Of a DNA stretch of 64,000 nt, positions 8,324 through 17,952 are shown piece after piece (the first letter of the stretch is position 1; each line of letters begins with the position of its first letter). Both the position numbers and the translations under genes were made by a program. The notes beneath the pieces were generated by a model that was not told the DNA's origin, made no database searches, and saw only the letters and a program-made list of their open reading frames with translations. The stretch comes from Vagococcus bubulae (GTDB lineage Bacteria; Bacillota; Bacilli; Lactobacillales; Vagococcaceae): NCBI RefSeq assembly GCF_003950315.1, contig NZ_NGJT01000009.1:25976-89975 (forward strand), given 5' to 3'.

Positions 8324-9763
8324 ATGAGTGTCCTTTTAATTATTTTATATTTAATCAACCTGCTATTTGCTCTGTTTTTGATATTTTATAGAGAGCGTGA
8401 TACAAGTGTTACTTGGGCTTGGTTATTAGTGTTTATGTTTATTCCTTTTTTAGGATTTATTTTATATTTATTTTTCGGTCTAGGTTTGAGCAAAAAAGAA
8501 CGGTATGAAATTAAAAATCAAATTACAATGGATTTTAGTTCACTAGATGATATTTACGATCCCACATTGCAATTATATGATGATACACCTACTGACCATG
8601 AACACGCACAACTTGCCTACTTTATGTCAAACTTAAATCATACTCCTTTAACGCATCATAACAATGTCACCATATTAACAGATGGAGAGAAAAAATTAGA
8701 ATCATTATTAAATGATATTAAACACGCTAAAAAGTTTATCCATATTGAATATTATGCATTTGTGACAGATAAAACGGGGATGAGAGTGGTTGATCTCTTA
8801 ACTGAAAAGGCAAAAGAAGGGGTAGAAGTTTGCCTGTTATATGATGAATTAGGTTCTAAAGGAGTTAAGAGAGCGAAGTTTTCTAAATTAATTGAAGCTG
8901 GTGGGCAAATTCAAACATTTGTTACAAGTGAAAAAGCGATTTTAAAATTCCGTGTCAATTACCATGATCATCGAAAAATTACAGTCGTTGATGGAAAAAT
9001 TGGTTACGTTGGAGGGTTTAATATTGCGGATCAATATGTTGAAACAACCAAAAAATTTGGCTATTGGCGTGATACTCATCTTAGAATTGACGGTCCTGCT
9101 ACCTCTATCTTAGAATTACGCTTTTTATCTGATTGGAATGTTTCCGTTCCTAATGATAAAAAACTTATTGGAAAACTGGATTATTTATATCATGAAAAAC
9201 CAAATGAAAAAGCCACAACTGATATTCAAATTATTGCTAGTGGGCCACATGACGAGAAACAACAAATTAAATTAGCTTTTACAAAACTTATCACCAGTGC
9301 TAAAAAACGAATTTGGATTCAAACACCATACTTTATACCAGATGACACCATTCTTGATGCATTAAAAATTGCGAAACAATCTGGTGTAGATGTTCGAATT
9401 ATGATTCCGAATAAACCAGATCACCCTTTTATCTATCGCGCAACACAGTATTTCGCCCAAGTTGTGATGAAATACGATGTGGATGTCTTCATTTATGAAG
9501 GTGGATTTCTTCACTCTAAGGTCCTAATTATGGATGATGATGTCAGTATCGTGGGTTCTGCAAATCAAGATATTCGAAGTTATAAATTAAACTTTGAAGC
9601 AAGTGCTGTTATGTATGATCAATCGATCAATCACAAGTTATCTCATTATTTCACTGAAGATTTAAAAATATCTAAAAAAATGACACAGCAAATGGTTGAC
9701 GATATGTCTATTTGGTTAAAATTCAAACAAAAAACCGCAAGATTATTTTCACCTATTATGTAA
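8324..9763 (+). CDS. cls: Cardiolipin synthase (phospholipase D family)
   Basis: A 479-residue enzyme with two N-terminal membrane segments (about 1-25 and 32-55) and two phospholipase D HKD motifs: NYHDHRKITVVDGKIGYVGG in the middle and GGFLHSKVLIMDDDVSIVGS near residue 395. It makes cardiolipin from two phosphatidylglycerols at the membrane. AGGGGG precedes the ATG. The gene is followed by a strong terminator and appears monocistronic. Confidence 0.95.
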   Translation: MSVLLIILYLINLLFALFLIFYRERDTSVTWAWLLVFMFIPFLGFILYLFFGLGLSKKERYEIKNQITMDFSSLDDIYDPTLQLYDDTPTDHEHAQLAYFMSNLNHTPLTHHNNVTILTDGEKKLESLLNDIKHAKKFIHIEYYAFVTDKTGMRVVDLLTEKAKEGVEVCLLYDELGSKGVKRAKFSKLIEAGGQIQTFVTSEKAILKFRVNYHDHRKITVVDGKIGYVGGFNIADQYVETTKKFGYWRDTHLRIDGPATSILELRFLSDWNVSVPNDKKLIGKLDYLYHEKPNEKATTDIQIIASGPHDEKQQIKLAFTKLITSAKKRIWIQTPYFIPDDTILDALKIAKQSGVDVRIMIPNKPDHPFIYRATQYFAQVVMKYDVDVFIYEGGFLHSKVLIMDDDVSIVGSANQDIRSYKLNFEASAVMYDQSINHKLSHYFTEDLKISKKMTQQMVDDMSIWLKFKQKTARLFSPIM

Positions 9764-9773
9764 TAAAAGAAGT

Positions 9774-9810
9774 CGTAAAGAGAAAAATACTCTCTTTATG
9801 ACTTCTTTTT
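9774..9810 (+). terminator. Intrinsic terminator after cls
   Basis: The long stem AAGAAGTCGTAAAGAGA / TCTCTTTATGACTTCTT with one G-U pair is followed by a T run. Confidence 0.85.
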
Positions 9811-9961
9811 ATTGCGGTCATTGTGCTAAAGTTTTTTTCTTTCAACTCAATTTTTCGTTATGCCGTACTGTACAAAATTAGGTGCTTTTTTGTTAAGACT
9901 AGTTTAATAATACAGAAGTTGTTATACTAGTTGGGACATGACAAGATAAGGAGGAAACAGT

Positions 9962-11365
9962 ATGCCTCGTTTAGAGTTTTCTTATATGAAGCTAAGACAT
10001 TCAGGTACTAGATACATTAACCAGCACTTTTCAAGCATACAAATTATTTTTATTTATTATGTTCTTATGACCGCTGCTGCTTATTTTTTACTTAACATGC
10101 CCTATTTTCATCAAAATGGCGCTGAATACTCAACATTTGATATGATTTTTATGGCAATTAGTACCATTAGTGTCACTGGATTAACAACATTTAACATCAA
10201 TGAAGTGTTTAATCAACGAGGGATTATTTTACTTGAAGTCCTTTTTCAAATCGGTGGCTTTGGTATTATGATGGTTTCCACTTTTTTCTTTATCTTATCA
10301 AAGAAAAAAATTTCTCTAAAGCGTCGACAACTAATCATGACTGATATGAATTCACCAAAGCTTAGTGGCAGTATTCGATTAATTAAAAATACGATGCTTA
10401 CCCTATTAGTGATACAGTTAATTTTTGGTTTTGTCTTTGCCACACATTTCTATTTTGCAGAGCATCATCTCGATTTAGTGGACTCGTTATTTCATGGATT
10501 TTATCAATCCATCTCTGCCGTCACAAACTCTGGTTTTGATGTAACGGGGGAATCCGTCACACCTTATAAAAATGATTTCTTCTTTTTACCTATTTTGATG
10601 TTACTCATCATGATTGGAGGAATTGGGTTTCCTGTCTTGATGGAAGTAAAAGAATGGCTGTTTTATAAACAAAAAAAACATGGACTGCCCTTTCGCTTTT
10701 CATTATTCAGCCGATTAGCCATTAGCATTTACCTTGTATTATTCGTTGTTGGAACAATTTTAATCTATTTATTAGAAAAAAATCACCTATTTATAGATAT
10801 GAGCGAGTCACAAAAATGGCTGACTTCCATGTTTTATTCCACAACAACACGAAATGCCGGGTTGCAGTTAAATAATCTAAATGATTTTCAAACACCTACC
10901 CTACTACTTTTTTCTATGTTGATGTTTATTGGATGTAGTCCCAGTTCTGTTGGTGGTGGGGTACGAACAACAACTGTCGCTATTTTAGGTTTATATATGT
11001 ATAGTTTTATCAAAGGGCAAGAAAACGTAACAGTGTTCAACAGGCGAATTGACCGAACAGATATAAAAAAAGCCATTGTTGTGTTTAATTTATCAGCATT
11101 CATGTGCTTTTTATCCATTATGATTCTCACTATTACTGAAAATGAATCAATGATTGCGTTAATCGTAGAAGTCGCTTCTGCCTTTGGAACAACGGGGCTA
11201 TCATTAGGAATTACCTCTTCCCTTTCTCCTATTGGTAAAATTGTCATTGCGATTTTAATGTTTGTTGGTCGTATCGGAATGCTTTATACCTTAATGATTT
11301 TTATTCCAAAAGAAAAACATGACCGTGGCTATGTTTATCCAACTGAAAAAATTATCATTGGTTAA
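9962..11365 (+). CDS. TrkH/KtrB-family potassium transporter subunit
   Basis: A 467-residue membrane protein with the fourfold pore-loop pattern of the TrkH/KtrB family: ISVTGLTTFN, SAVTNSGFDVTG, TTRNAGLQLNN and SAFGTTGLSLG each supply a selectivity-filter glycine. These form the K+ translocating subunit of Ktr systems, gated by a cytosolic KtrA/KtrC ring. No such RCK protein is encoded here, so the partner must be elsewhere. AGGAGG precedes the ATG. A second member of the family is at 31330. Confidence 0.9.
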   Translation: MPRLEFSYMKLRHSGTRYINQHFSSIQIIFIYYVLMTAAAYFLLNMPYFHQNGAEYSTFDMIFMAISTISVTGLTTFNINEVFNQRGIILLEVLFQIGGFGIMMVSTFFFILSKKKISLKRRQLIMTDMNSPKLSGSIRLIKNTMLTLLVIQLIFGFVFATHFYFAEHHLDLVDSLFHGFYQSISAVTNSGFDVTGESVTPYKNDFFFLPILMLLIMIGGIGFPVLMEVKEWLFYKQKKHGLPFRFSLFSRLAISIYLVLFVVGTILIYLLEKNHLFIDMSESQKWLTSMFYSTTTRNAGLQLNNLNDFQTPTLLLFSMLMFIGCSPSSVGGGVRTTTVAILGLYMYSFIKGQENVTVFNRRIDRTDIKKAIVVFNLSAFMCFLSIMILTITENESMIALIVEVASAFGTTGLSLGITSSLSPIGKIVIAILMFVGRIGMLYTLMIFIPKEKHDRGYVYPTEKIIIG

Positions 11366-11367
11366 TT

Positions 11368-11409
11368 AAACTACTTAGGACATATTTTTTTATGTTCTAA
11401 GTAGTTTTT
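11368..11409 (+). terminator. Intrinsic terminator after the potassium transporter gene
   Basis: The stem AAACTACTTAGGACATA / TATGTTCTAAGTAGTTT is followed by TTTTTG. Confidence 0.85.
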
Positions 11410-11505
11410 GTTATCTTATAATAGAATCTTATGCATTTTTTTAATCTCTCAATTCTTATTTTATGGTATTATGATTAAGTTAATGTATACACAGGAGGAA
11501 TCTAT

Positions 11506-12849
11506 ATGAGTTTTAAAAGTGGATTAGCGACAACAGTTGGTAAATCTTCACAATGGCTATTAAAAACTTTTTTTAAAGGTGGCAGTAGTCTACCTGGTAA
11601 ATTAGCTTTAAAAATAGATCCAACAATCCTTTCAAGTCTAGCAAAAGATTATGATGTGATTGTTGTGACAGGAACAAATGGTAAAACGTTAACAACTGCT
11701 TTAACCGTTAATATTTTAAAAGAAGAATTTGATTCAGTTGTCACCAATACAACAGGTGCCAACATGCTTCAAGGAATTGTTTCGACATTTCTTCAAGGTA
11801 AGAAAAACAAACAAGGTAAAAATGTGGCTGTCTTAGAAATTGATGAAGCCAGTTTAAATAAAGTAACAGAATTTTTAACCCCTGAATTATTTTTATTTAC
11901 TAATATTTTCCGCGATCAAATGGATCGATATGGCGAAATCTATACAACGTACCAATTAATTGTTGATGGGGCTAAAAAAGCACCAACTGCACCTATTCTA
12001 ATGAATGGGGATTTACCTATCTTTAACTCAATCGATACTGTAAATCCAAGAGAATATTACGGATTTAATCATGCTGATGATGAAGAACAGATGGCTCATT
12101 ATAATACTGATGGTGTTCTGTGTCCTCATTGTCACCACATTCTTCACTATAACATGATTACTTACAGTAACTTGGGCGATTACTATTGCCCAAACTGTGA
12201 CTTTAAACGCCCTGATCTTAATGTTTCCTTAACTGATATTAAGCACATGACTAATGTTTCTTCTACTTTTACTATTGATGAACACGATTATCAAATTGAA
12301 GTAGGTGGAATGTATAATATTTATAATGCTCTAGCAGCCACTGCTGTTGCTAAACATTATCATATTGCACCTGATAAAATTAGAAAAGGTTTAGCCTATG
12401 ATGAAAAAGTGTTTGGCCGACAAGAAGTCATTGAAATTGGCGATAAACAATGTACTCTTGTTTTAGTAAAAAACCCTGTTGGACTAAATCAAGTCATTGA
12501 AACAATGAAGCTCTCACCCTATCCATTCTCTTTAGCGGCACTTTTAAATGCAAACTATGCTGATGGGATTGATGTTAGTTGGATTTGGGATAGCCAGTTA
12601 GAAGAACTTGGTGAGTTATCTATTCCAAAAGTCATCTCTGGTGGAGAGCGACATGAAGATATGTCACTTAGACTTAAAGTCGCAGGAATACAGGAAGATA
12701 ACTTGATTGAAACCTCTTCACTAAATCAAGTGATTGAAGAAATCAAAACATCTCCTACTGAACACGTTTATATTTTAGCCACTTACACTGCTGTATTGGG
12801 CTTAAGAAAAGAATTAATTCAACAAGGATTTATTAAGGAGGATGCCTAA
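11506..12849 (+). CDS. murT: Lipid II isoglutaminyl synthase, MurT subunit
   Basis: A 447-residue Mur-ligase-like protein with the ATP loop [13 protein letters not shown] (about residue 55), the central Mur ligase domain, a four-cysteine zinc-ribbon insertion (CPHC and CPNC, about residues 206-230) and a C-terminal DUF1727 domain. With GatD it amidates the D-Glu alpha-carboxyl of lipid II to D-isoglutamine. Its stop codon lies just before the gatD start, in the usual two-gene operon. Confidence 0.95.
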   Translation: MSFKSGLATTVGKSSQWLLKTFFKGGSSLPGKLALKIDPTILSSLAKDYDVIVVTGTNGKTLTTALTVNILKEEFDSVVTNTTGANMLQGIVSTFLQGKKNKQGKNVAVLEIDEASLNKVTEFLTPELFLFTNIFRDQMDRYGEIYTTYQLIVDGAKKAPTAPILMNGDLPIFNSIDTVNPREYYGFNHADDEEQMAHYNTDGVLCPHCHHILHYNMITYSNLGDYYCPNCDFKRPDLNVSLTDIKHMTNVSSTFTIDEHDYQIEVGGMYNIYNALAATAVAKHYHIAPDKIRKGLAYDEKVFGRQEVIEIGDKQCTLVLVKNPVGLNQVIETMKLSPYPFSLAALLNANYADGIDVSWIWDSQLEELGELSIPKVISGGERHEDMSLRLKVAGIQEDNLIETSSLNQVIEEIKTSPTEHVYILATYTAVLGLRKELIQQGFIKEDA

Positions 12850-12850
12850 T

Positions 12851-13537
12851 ATGTCAGACTATCAATTAAACTTTTGCCATCTGTATGGAAATTTACTTAA
12901 TACGTATGGTGATAATGGTAACCTACTTTTACTAAATTACTACGCAAAAAAATTAGGTATTTCGATTGAAACAGAAATTATCAGTGTCTTTGAAGACTTT
13001 GATGATACAAAATATGATTTCGTTTTTTTTGGCGGAGGACAAGATTACGAACAAAAAATTGTGTCTGAAGACATCCAATCAAAAAAAGACTCTATCACTC
13101 GATATATTGACAATAATGGTGTCATGCTAGCGATTTGCGGTGGCTTCCAACTACTTGGTGAATATTATATTGGAGCTGATGGTGAGAAAATTAACGGTAT
13201 TTCTGCCCTACCTCACTATACGTTAAGTCAAGATAACAACCGCTTTATTGGAGACGTTGAAATTTACAACGAAGAATTTAACGAGACATACTATGGTTTT
13301 GAAAACCACAATGGCATCACGTTTTTAGGTGAAGGAGAAAAACCGTTAGGAACCGTTGTAAAAGGTTATGGAAATAATGGCAAAGATAAAACAGAGGGTG
13401 TTATTTATAAAAATGTCATGGGGTCATACTTCCATGGTCCACTACTAGCAAAAAACAAACAATTAGCACTTAGAATACTTAATATGGCTATGAAAAGAAA
13501 ATATGAAACAACGTTTTCTTTAGAAGATTTAGGTTAG
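12851..13537 (+). CDS. gatD: Lipid II isoglutaminyl synthase, glutamine amidotransferase subunit GatD
   Basis: A 228-residue class I-like glutamine amidotransferase of the CobB/CobQ type. The nucleophile cysteine is in [11 protein letters not shown] (about residue 94) and the catalytic histidine in [12 protein letters not shown] (about 189). It releases ammonia from glutamine for MurT. I chose the ATG at 12851, 9 nt after AAGGAGG. The in-frame ATG at 12842 abuts that Shine-Dalgarno and overlaps murT. A hairpin terminator follows directly. Confidence 0.95.
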   Translation: MSDYQLNFCHLYGNLLNTYGDNGNLLLLNYYAKKLGISIETEIISVFEDFDDTKYDFVFFGGGQDYEQKIVSEDIQSKKDSITRYIDNNGVMLAICGGFQLLGEYYIGADGEKINGISALPHYTLSQDNNRFIGDVEIYNEEFNETYYGFENHNGITFLGEGEKPLGTVVKGYGNNGKDKTEGVIYKNVMGSYFHGPLLAKNKQLALRILNMAMKRKYETTFSLEDLG

Positions 13538-13570
13538 AACACAAGACTACACTTGTGTTCTTTTTTTTTA
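13537..13570 (+). terminator. Intrinsic terminator after gatD
   Basis: The stem GAACACAAG / CTTGTGTTC is followed by nine T residues. It overlaps the end of gatD. Confidence 0.9.
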
Positions 13571-13663
13571 CAAACAGTATATTATTAGCATTTCGTCAAC
13601 ATATTATGTATAATAGTGTTGTTATAATCTTTATAGATTATGAAAGAATAGGAGTGAAAAAAA

Positions 13664-14782
13664 TTGAAAATAGGCGTACCAAAAGAAATTAAGAACAATG
13701 AAAATCGCGTTGCTTTGACTCCTCCATTTGTCAAAATTTTAGTGGAGAACTCACATGAAGTACTCGTAGAAACTCAAGCTGGAGTTGGTGCTGGATTTGA
13801 AGACAGTGCATATGAAGAAATGGGTGCAACCATCGTTCAAAATCAAGAAGACGCATGGGATGTTGATATGGTCCTAAAAGTAAAAGAACCATTAGCATCT
13901 GAATATCATTTATTCAAACCTAATCAAATTTTATTTACATATCTTCATTTAGCCCCTAATAAAGAATTAACTGATGCGTTATTAGAAAATAAAGTAACAG
14001 CTATTGCTTATGAATCAGTTCGTTTACCTGATGGTTCATTGCCTTTATTAACACCAATGTCAGAGATTGCTGGTCGTATGGCGCCTCAAACTGGTGCATA
14101 CTTTTTACAATCTATTAATCAAGGTTCAGGTGTTTTATTATCTTCTGTTCCAGGCGTTGAAAAAGGTCAAGTTGTCATTATCGGTGGTGGTGTTGCAGGA
14201 ATGAACGCTGCTAGAATAGCCATTGGTTTAGGTGCTAAAGTTAGAATTTTAGATATTAACCCTAAACGTTTAGCACAATTAGAAGATATTTTTGGAAATG
14301 ATATTGAAACAGTGATTTCTAACTCTCATAACATTGAAAAATCAGTTAAAATAGCTGACCTAGTTATCGGAGCTGTACTCATTCCAGGTCGTAGAGCACC
14401 AAAATTAGTGACTGAAGATATGATTAAACAAATGAAACCAGGTTCTGTTGTCCTTGATATTGCGATTGACCAAGGTGGTATCTTTGAAACAACTGATCAT
14501 GTCACAAGTCATGATAAACCAACTTATATTAAACATGGTGTTGTTCATTATGCTGTTGCAAATATGCCTGGTGCAGTAGCTCGTACCTCAACACTTGCTC
14601 TTACAAACAACACATTACCATATGTTGTCAAATTAGCTAATCAATCATTAAAAGAAATTGTTGAAAACGATGAAGCGTTAAGAAATGGATTTAACACGTA
14701 TAATGGTAGTTTAAATTCAGAAGTAATTGCTGAAGATCAAAATCGTTTAGAAGATTATAAACCGATCACAGAATTATTATAA
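13664..14782 (+). CDS. ald: Alanine dehydrogenase
   Basis: A 372-residue NAD-dependent L-alanine dehydrogenase. It has the N-terminal signature [20 protein letters not shown], the Rossmann [10 protein letters not shown] motif at about residue 173 and catalytic Lys/His positions in the N-terminal domain (VLKVKEP, YLHLAP). It interconverts alanine and pyruvate plus ammonia. The start is TTG, 8 nt after AGGAGTG. No ATG lies nearby in frame and the TTG start gives the family N-terminus. It is monocistronic with its own terminator. Confidence 0.95.
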   Translation: MKIGVPKEIKNNENRVALTPPFVKILVENSHEVLVETQAGVGAGFEDSAYEEMGATIVQNQEDAWDVDMVLKVKEPLASEYHLFKPNQILFTYLHLAPNKELTDALLENKVTAIAYESVRLPDGSLPLLTPMSEIAGRMAPQTGAYFLQSINQGSGVLLSSVPGVEKGQVVIIGGGVAGMNAARIAIGLGAKVRILDINPKRLAQLEDIFGNDIETVISNSHNIEKSVKIADLVIGAVLIPGRRAPKLVTEDMIKQMKPGSVVLDIAIDQGGIFETTDHVTSHDKPTYIKHGVVHYAVANMPGAVARTSTLALTNNTLPYVVKLANQSLKEIVENDEALRNGFNTYNGSLNSEVIAEDQNRLEDYKPITELL

Positions 14783-14789
14783 TGAAACC

Positions 14790-14828
14790 AAAGACATCAT
14801 GTTTGAAAATCAACATGATGTCTTTTTT
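14790..14828 (+). terminator. Intrinsic terminator after ald
   Basis: The stem AAGACATCATGTT / AACATGATGTCTT is followed by TTTTT. Confidence 0.88.
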
Positions 14829-14829
14829 A

Positions 14830-15792
14830 TTATCTATTCTTTTTTCCAGGCTCTGATGCAATGATATCCATATCACCTTCTAATACCCATGAATCAATGC
14901 CATTTGGGATAATAAAATGCATCCCCTTAGAAAGCTCATATGACTGATTATCATCAATTTTTAAATAACCAAACCCTTCAATAACACTCACTAATGTGTA
15001 TGGTGCGTGAGATTTAACCTCTAATATTCCATTGACATTCCACTCAAATACATCAAAATAATCTGATTCAATAAATGTTGTCACACTTGATTGATTGTCA
15101 TTTAATTGTGTGATTTCTAGTTTAGGGTCAACATGAGGAACAGTCGTCACATCTAGTGATTGTTGAATATGTAATTCGCGTGTGTTTCCATTATCGTCTG
15201 TTCTATCATAATCATATACACGATAAGTTGTATCACTACTTTGTTGCGTTTCTAAAATCATAATTCCACTACCAATGGCATGAATTGTCCCACTAGGAAC
15301 ATAGAAAAAATCACCTTTTTTAACAGGTATTCGTCTCAATAATTGATCCCACTCACCAGAGTCTATCATTTTTTTTAATTCTTCTTTTGATTTAGCATGA
15401 TGACCATAAATGATTTCTGCTCCAGGTTCTGCGCTAATGATATACCAACATTCTGTTTTTCCTAATTCTCCCTCATGACTTAACCCATAAAAATCATCAG
15501 GATGGACTTGAACAGATAAGTCATCTTCAGCATCTAAAATTTTAGTCAATAATGGAAATACCTCTTCTTTTGGATTACCAAAAAGTTCCGGATGTTTTTT
15601 CCATAAATCATTTAACTTTTCTCCCTTGAACTCCCCATTTTCAACCGTACAAACACCATGAGGATGTGCACTAATTGCCCAACATTCTCCTATTGTTTTA
15701 CTAGTTAATTCATAACCAAACTCAGTGGATAATTTTTCTCCACCCCAAATTTTTTCTTGGAATACTGGTTTTAAAAATAATGGCTCTGTCAT
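14830..15792 (-). CDS. manA: Mannose-6-phosphate isomerase, class I
   Basis: A 320-residue cupin-type isomerase of the short Firmicutes class. Zinc-site features are visible: DLSVQVHPDD (about residue 95), GKTECWYII and FYVPSGTIHAIGSG. It interconverts mannose 6-phosphate and fructose 6-phosphate. It stands alone, convergent with ald, and no PTS genes are nearby. Confidence 0.93.
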   Translation of the reverse strand: MTEPLFLKPVFQEKIWGGEKLSTEFGYELTSKTIGECWAISAHPHGVCTVENGEFKGEKLNDLWKKHPELFGNPKEEVFPLLTKILDAEDDLSVQVHPDDFYGLSHEGELGKTECWYIISAEPGAEIIYGHHAKSKEELKKMIDSGEWDQLLRRIPVKKGDFFYVPSGTIHAIGSGIMILETQQSSDTTYRVYDYDRTDDNGNTRELHIQQSLDVTTVPHVDPKLEITQLNDNQSSVTTFIESDYFDVFEWNVNGILEVKSHAPYTLVSVIEGFGYLKIDDNQSYELSKGMHFIIPNGIDSWVLEGDMDIIASEPGKKNR

Positions 15793-15843
15793 CTTTTCCC
15801 TTCACCTCATCTGTATTGATAAAAATAGTATATCATTTCTTAT

Positions 15844-16866
15844 TTAATTCGTCTGTTCTTTTTGATAAACTTCAATTAATTCATCACGTTTTCTTAAATA
15901 GTCTTGTCTATTATCATAAGGATGAACTCGGTTTGATAAAAAAATAAAAGCCTCTTGTTCAATAATATCTATCAACATAAACGTGCCAGTATAACCTGTA
16001 TGATATAGTATTGGATGTTTTTTTTCTAAATGATACTTTAAATCCCAACCTAGTGAACGAGATAAATCGTTATTCGGTGTAAAATCATTTAATAGTAACA
16101 TCACTGTCTCTTCTTCTAAAAACGACTCTCTATTTGGTAGTCTTCCTTTATTTAACATCATTTGAACAAACTTAAAGCTATCGTCAATATTACTAAATAG
16201 CCCCGCACTACCACAGTGTTCCTTTAATTGATATGCTTTTGGATCATGTACTTCTCCTTTGATTAACCCTCGATTTTTCGTTAACTCCGTTGGCGCACAT
16301 AAAGAAGTGTTTATTTTACTAAAACCACTATGCATCATATTTAAGGGAATCAAAACTTCCTTTGCAAATATGTCATGCACATTTTTACTATAGATTTCTT
16401 CAAGCATAAAGCCTATTAGTAACGTTCCTGTATCTGTATATATTTTTTCTCTACCCATTTTCTTATAATCCACTGGTAACGTTAGCAACGCCTCTTTTAA
16501 TTCTTCAGCTGATAGCTCATCTCTATTGTCAATGTACCCTGAAATAGCTGAGGTATGTGTTAATAGATGTCTTAACGTCACCTTGTCTTCATGCCATATG
16601 GGTAGATACGTGTTAAAAGGCACATCAATATTTAGTTGATTTTGTTCAATTAATTTTAATACGACAGTATTAGTCATCATAACCTTCGTAAGTGATGCCA
16701 TATCATATAAGGTATCGAATGTAGCTTCTTCTTTAACAGGTAGCAGTTGTTTGTAACCCACACTTCCTCTTAAAATATCACCTTGACTAAAAAACAAATA
16801 ATTCGCACCTGGAATAATGTGTTCTTTACACAGTGACTCAATAAATTGAATCGTTTTAGAATACAT
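15844..16866 (-). CDS. Beta-lactamase-fold serine hydrolase
   Basis: A 340-residue protein of the class C beta-lactamase/esterase family (PF00144). The nucleophile motif SLTK is at about residue 58 (MASLTKVMMT), the second motif is YTDTG (position of the YxN tyrosine) and HTGYTG takes the KTG position. No signal peptide is visible, so it is probably intracellular, more like esterases or DD-peptidase relatives than secreted beta-lactamases. The substrate is unknown. Confidence 0.8.
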   Translation of the reverse strand: MYSKTIQFIESLCKEHIIPGANYLFFSQGDILRGSVGYKQLLPVKEEATFDTLYDMASLTKVMMTNTVVLKLIEQNQLNIDVPFNTYLPIWHEDKVTLRHLLTHTSAISGYIDNRDELSAEELKEALLTLPVDYKKMGREKIYTDTGTLLIGFMLEEIYSKNVHDIFAKEVLIPLNMMHSGFSKINTSLCAPTELTKNRGLIKGEVHDPKAYQLKEHCGSAGLFSNIDDSFKFVQMMLNKGRLPNRESFLEEETVMLLLNDFTPNNDLSRSLGWDLKYHLEKKHPILYHTGYTGTFMLIDIIEQEAFIFLSNRVHPYDNRQDYLRKRDELIEVYQKEQTN

Positions 16867-16888
16867 CTTGTCTCCTTATCTATCAAAA

Positions 16889-16937
16889 AGACTGATAACT
16901 TCTAACCAGTATTACCAGTAGAGTTTATCAGCCTTAT
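16889..16937 (-). terminator. Terminator of the VOC gene
   Basis: On the minus strand GGCTGATAA pairs with TTATCAGTC around an inner CTGGT repeat, followed by TTTTTG. Confidence 0.7.
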
Positions 16938-16939
16938 TG

Positions 16940-17824
16940 TTATTTTTTATTCTCTTTTTTAAATACGATAAACCACAAATGAATACCGCTTGGATCATAT
17001 AAACCAATGATTCTCTTGCCTTTATTATAATAAAAATCACAACCAAGTGTTTCGAGATTTTCTTTTAGTAAAAGCAAGTCTTCCATTGTTGGAATATCAA
17101 ACGTCACATGGTCTACTCCTAAATCAGTATCACGAATGACAGGTGACATCCCATTAGATTGTGATTCATTAATGGCTAGCTGATGATGGTAGTCATTGAC
17201 TGACAATAAATGAGTTGAACTAAAATCATCATCTTTTATTTTGAATCCTAATTTTTCAGCATAAAATTTATAAACCTTCTCTAAATTAGATACTGATAAG
17301 TGAACATGACCTACTTTAGTTTCACCTGGAACTGAAGTGTATTCACCTTCCACTTTGTTTAAACATTTTTGAATGTTTAATTCTTTTGTCACACCATCTA
17401 TTTTACCATCTACCATTGGCCACTCATCTTTTGGCTTATCCCAACTAAATTCTAAACGATTATTCTCAGGGTCACTAATATAAACCGACTCACAAAAACC
17501 ATGATCACTTTCGCCTTCAATTGGATAATTCAATAACATGAGATGCTTAATAAAACGAGCTAGGTCATCTCGAGTTGGAAAAACAAACGATGTATGGTTT
17601 AATCCTGTCTGAGTGTTTGATCCTTCAACGCCATCTGGTGTTGAAATCAATCCCAGCAATTTTCTTTTCTGACTACCAATACCCAAAATAGCCATATCAT
17701 TTTCTTCATTAATCAAATCAAACCCAACAACTTGTTGGTAGAAACTCAACATTCTGTCAAAATCTTTTACCTTAATGGCAACAGAAGTTAATTCGGTGTT
17801 TGGATTTAATGAAAAGTTAACCAT
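16940..17824 (-). CDS. VOC-family (glyoxalase/extradiol dioxygenase-like) protein
   Basis: A protein of about 294 residues with two tandem vicinal-oxygen-chelate modules. Candidate metal ligands are the histidines in LNHTSFVF, VGHVHLSV and GVDHVTFD, and late acidic or His residues near GIHLWFIV. It resembles CatE/YfiE-type catechol 2,3-dioxygenase-like proteins of Firmicutes. The substrate cannot be assigned. The start is ambiguous: AGGGGG is 11 nt before the ATG at 17824 but only 2 nt before the ATG at 17833. Confidence 0.75.
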   Translation of the reverse strand: MVNFSLNPNTELTSVAIKVKDFDRMLSFYQQVVGFDLINEENDMAILGIGSQKRKLLGLISTPDGVEGSNTQTGLNHTSFVFPTRDDLARFIKHLMLLNYPIEGESDHGFCESVYISDPENNRLEFSWDKPKDEWPMVDGKIDGVTKELNIQKCLNKVEGEYTSVPGETKVGHVHLSVSNLEKVYKFYAEKLGFKIKDDDFSSTHLLSVNDYHHQLAINESQSNGMSPVIRDTDLGVDHVTFDIPTMEDLLLLKENLETLGCDFYYNKGKRIIGLYDPSGIHLWFIVFKKENKK

Positions 17825-17952
17825 AATATTCATTTCCCCCTAAATTTTCAAATCAATGTCTTTTCCCTTAACGTCACTTTACATTGTAACACCTTTTATC
17901 AAAGAAATTCCATTAATATCTTCGGAAAATTAGATGAATATCATTTTATTTA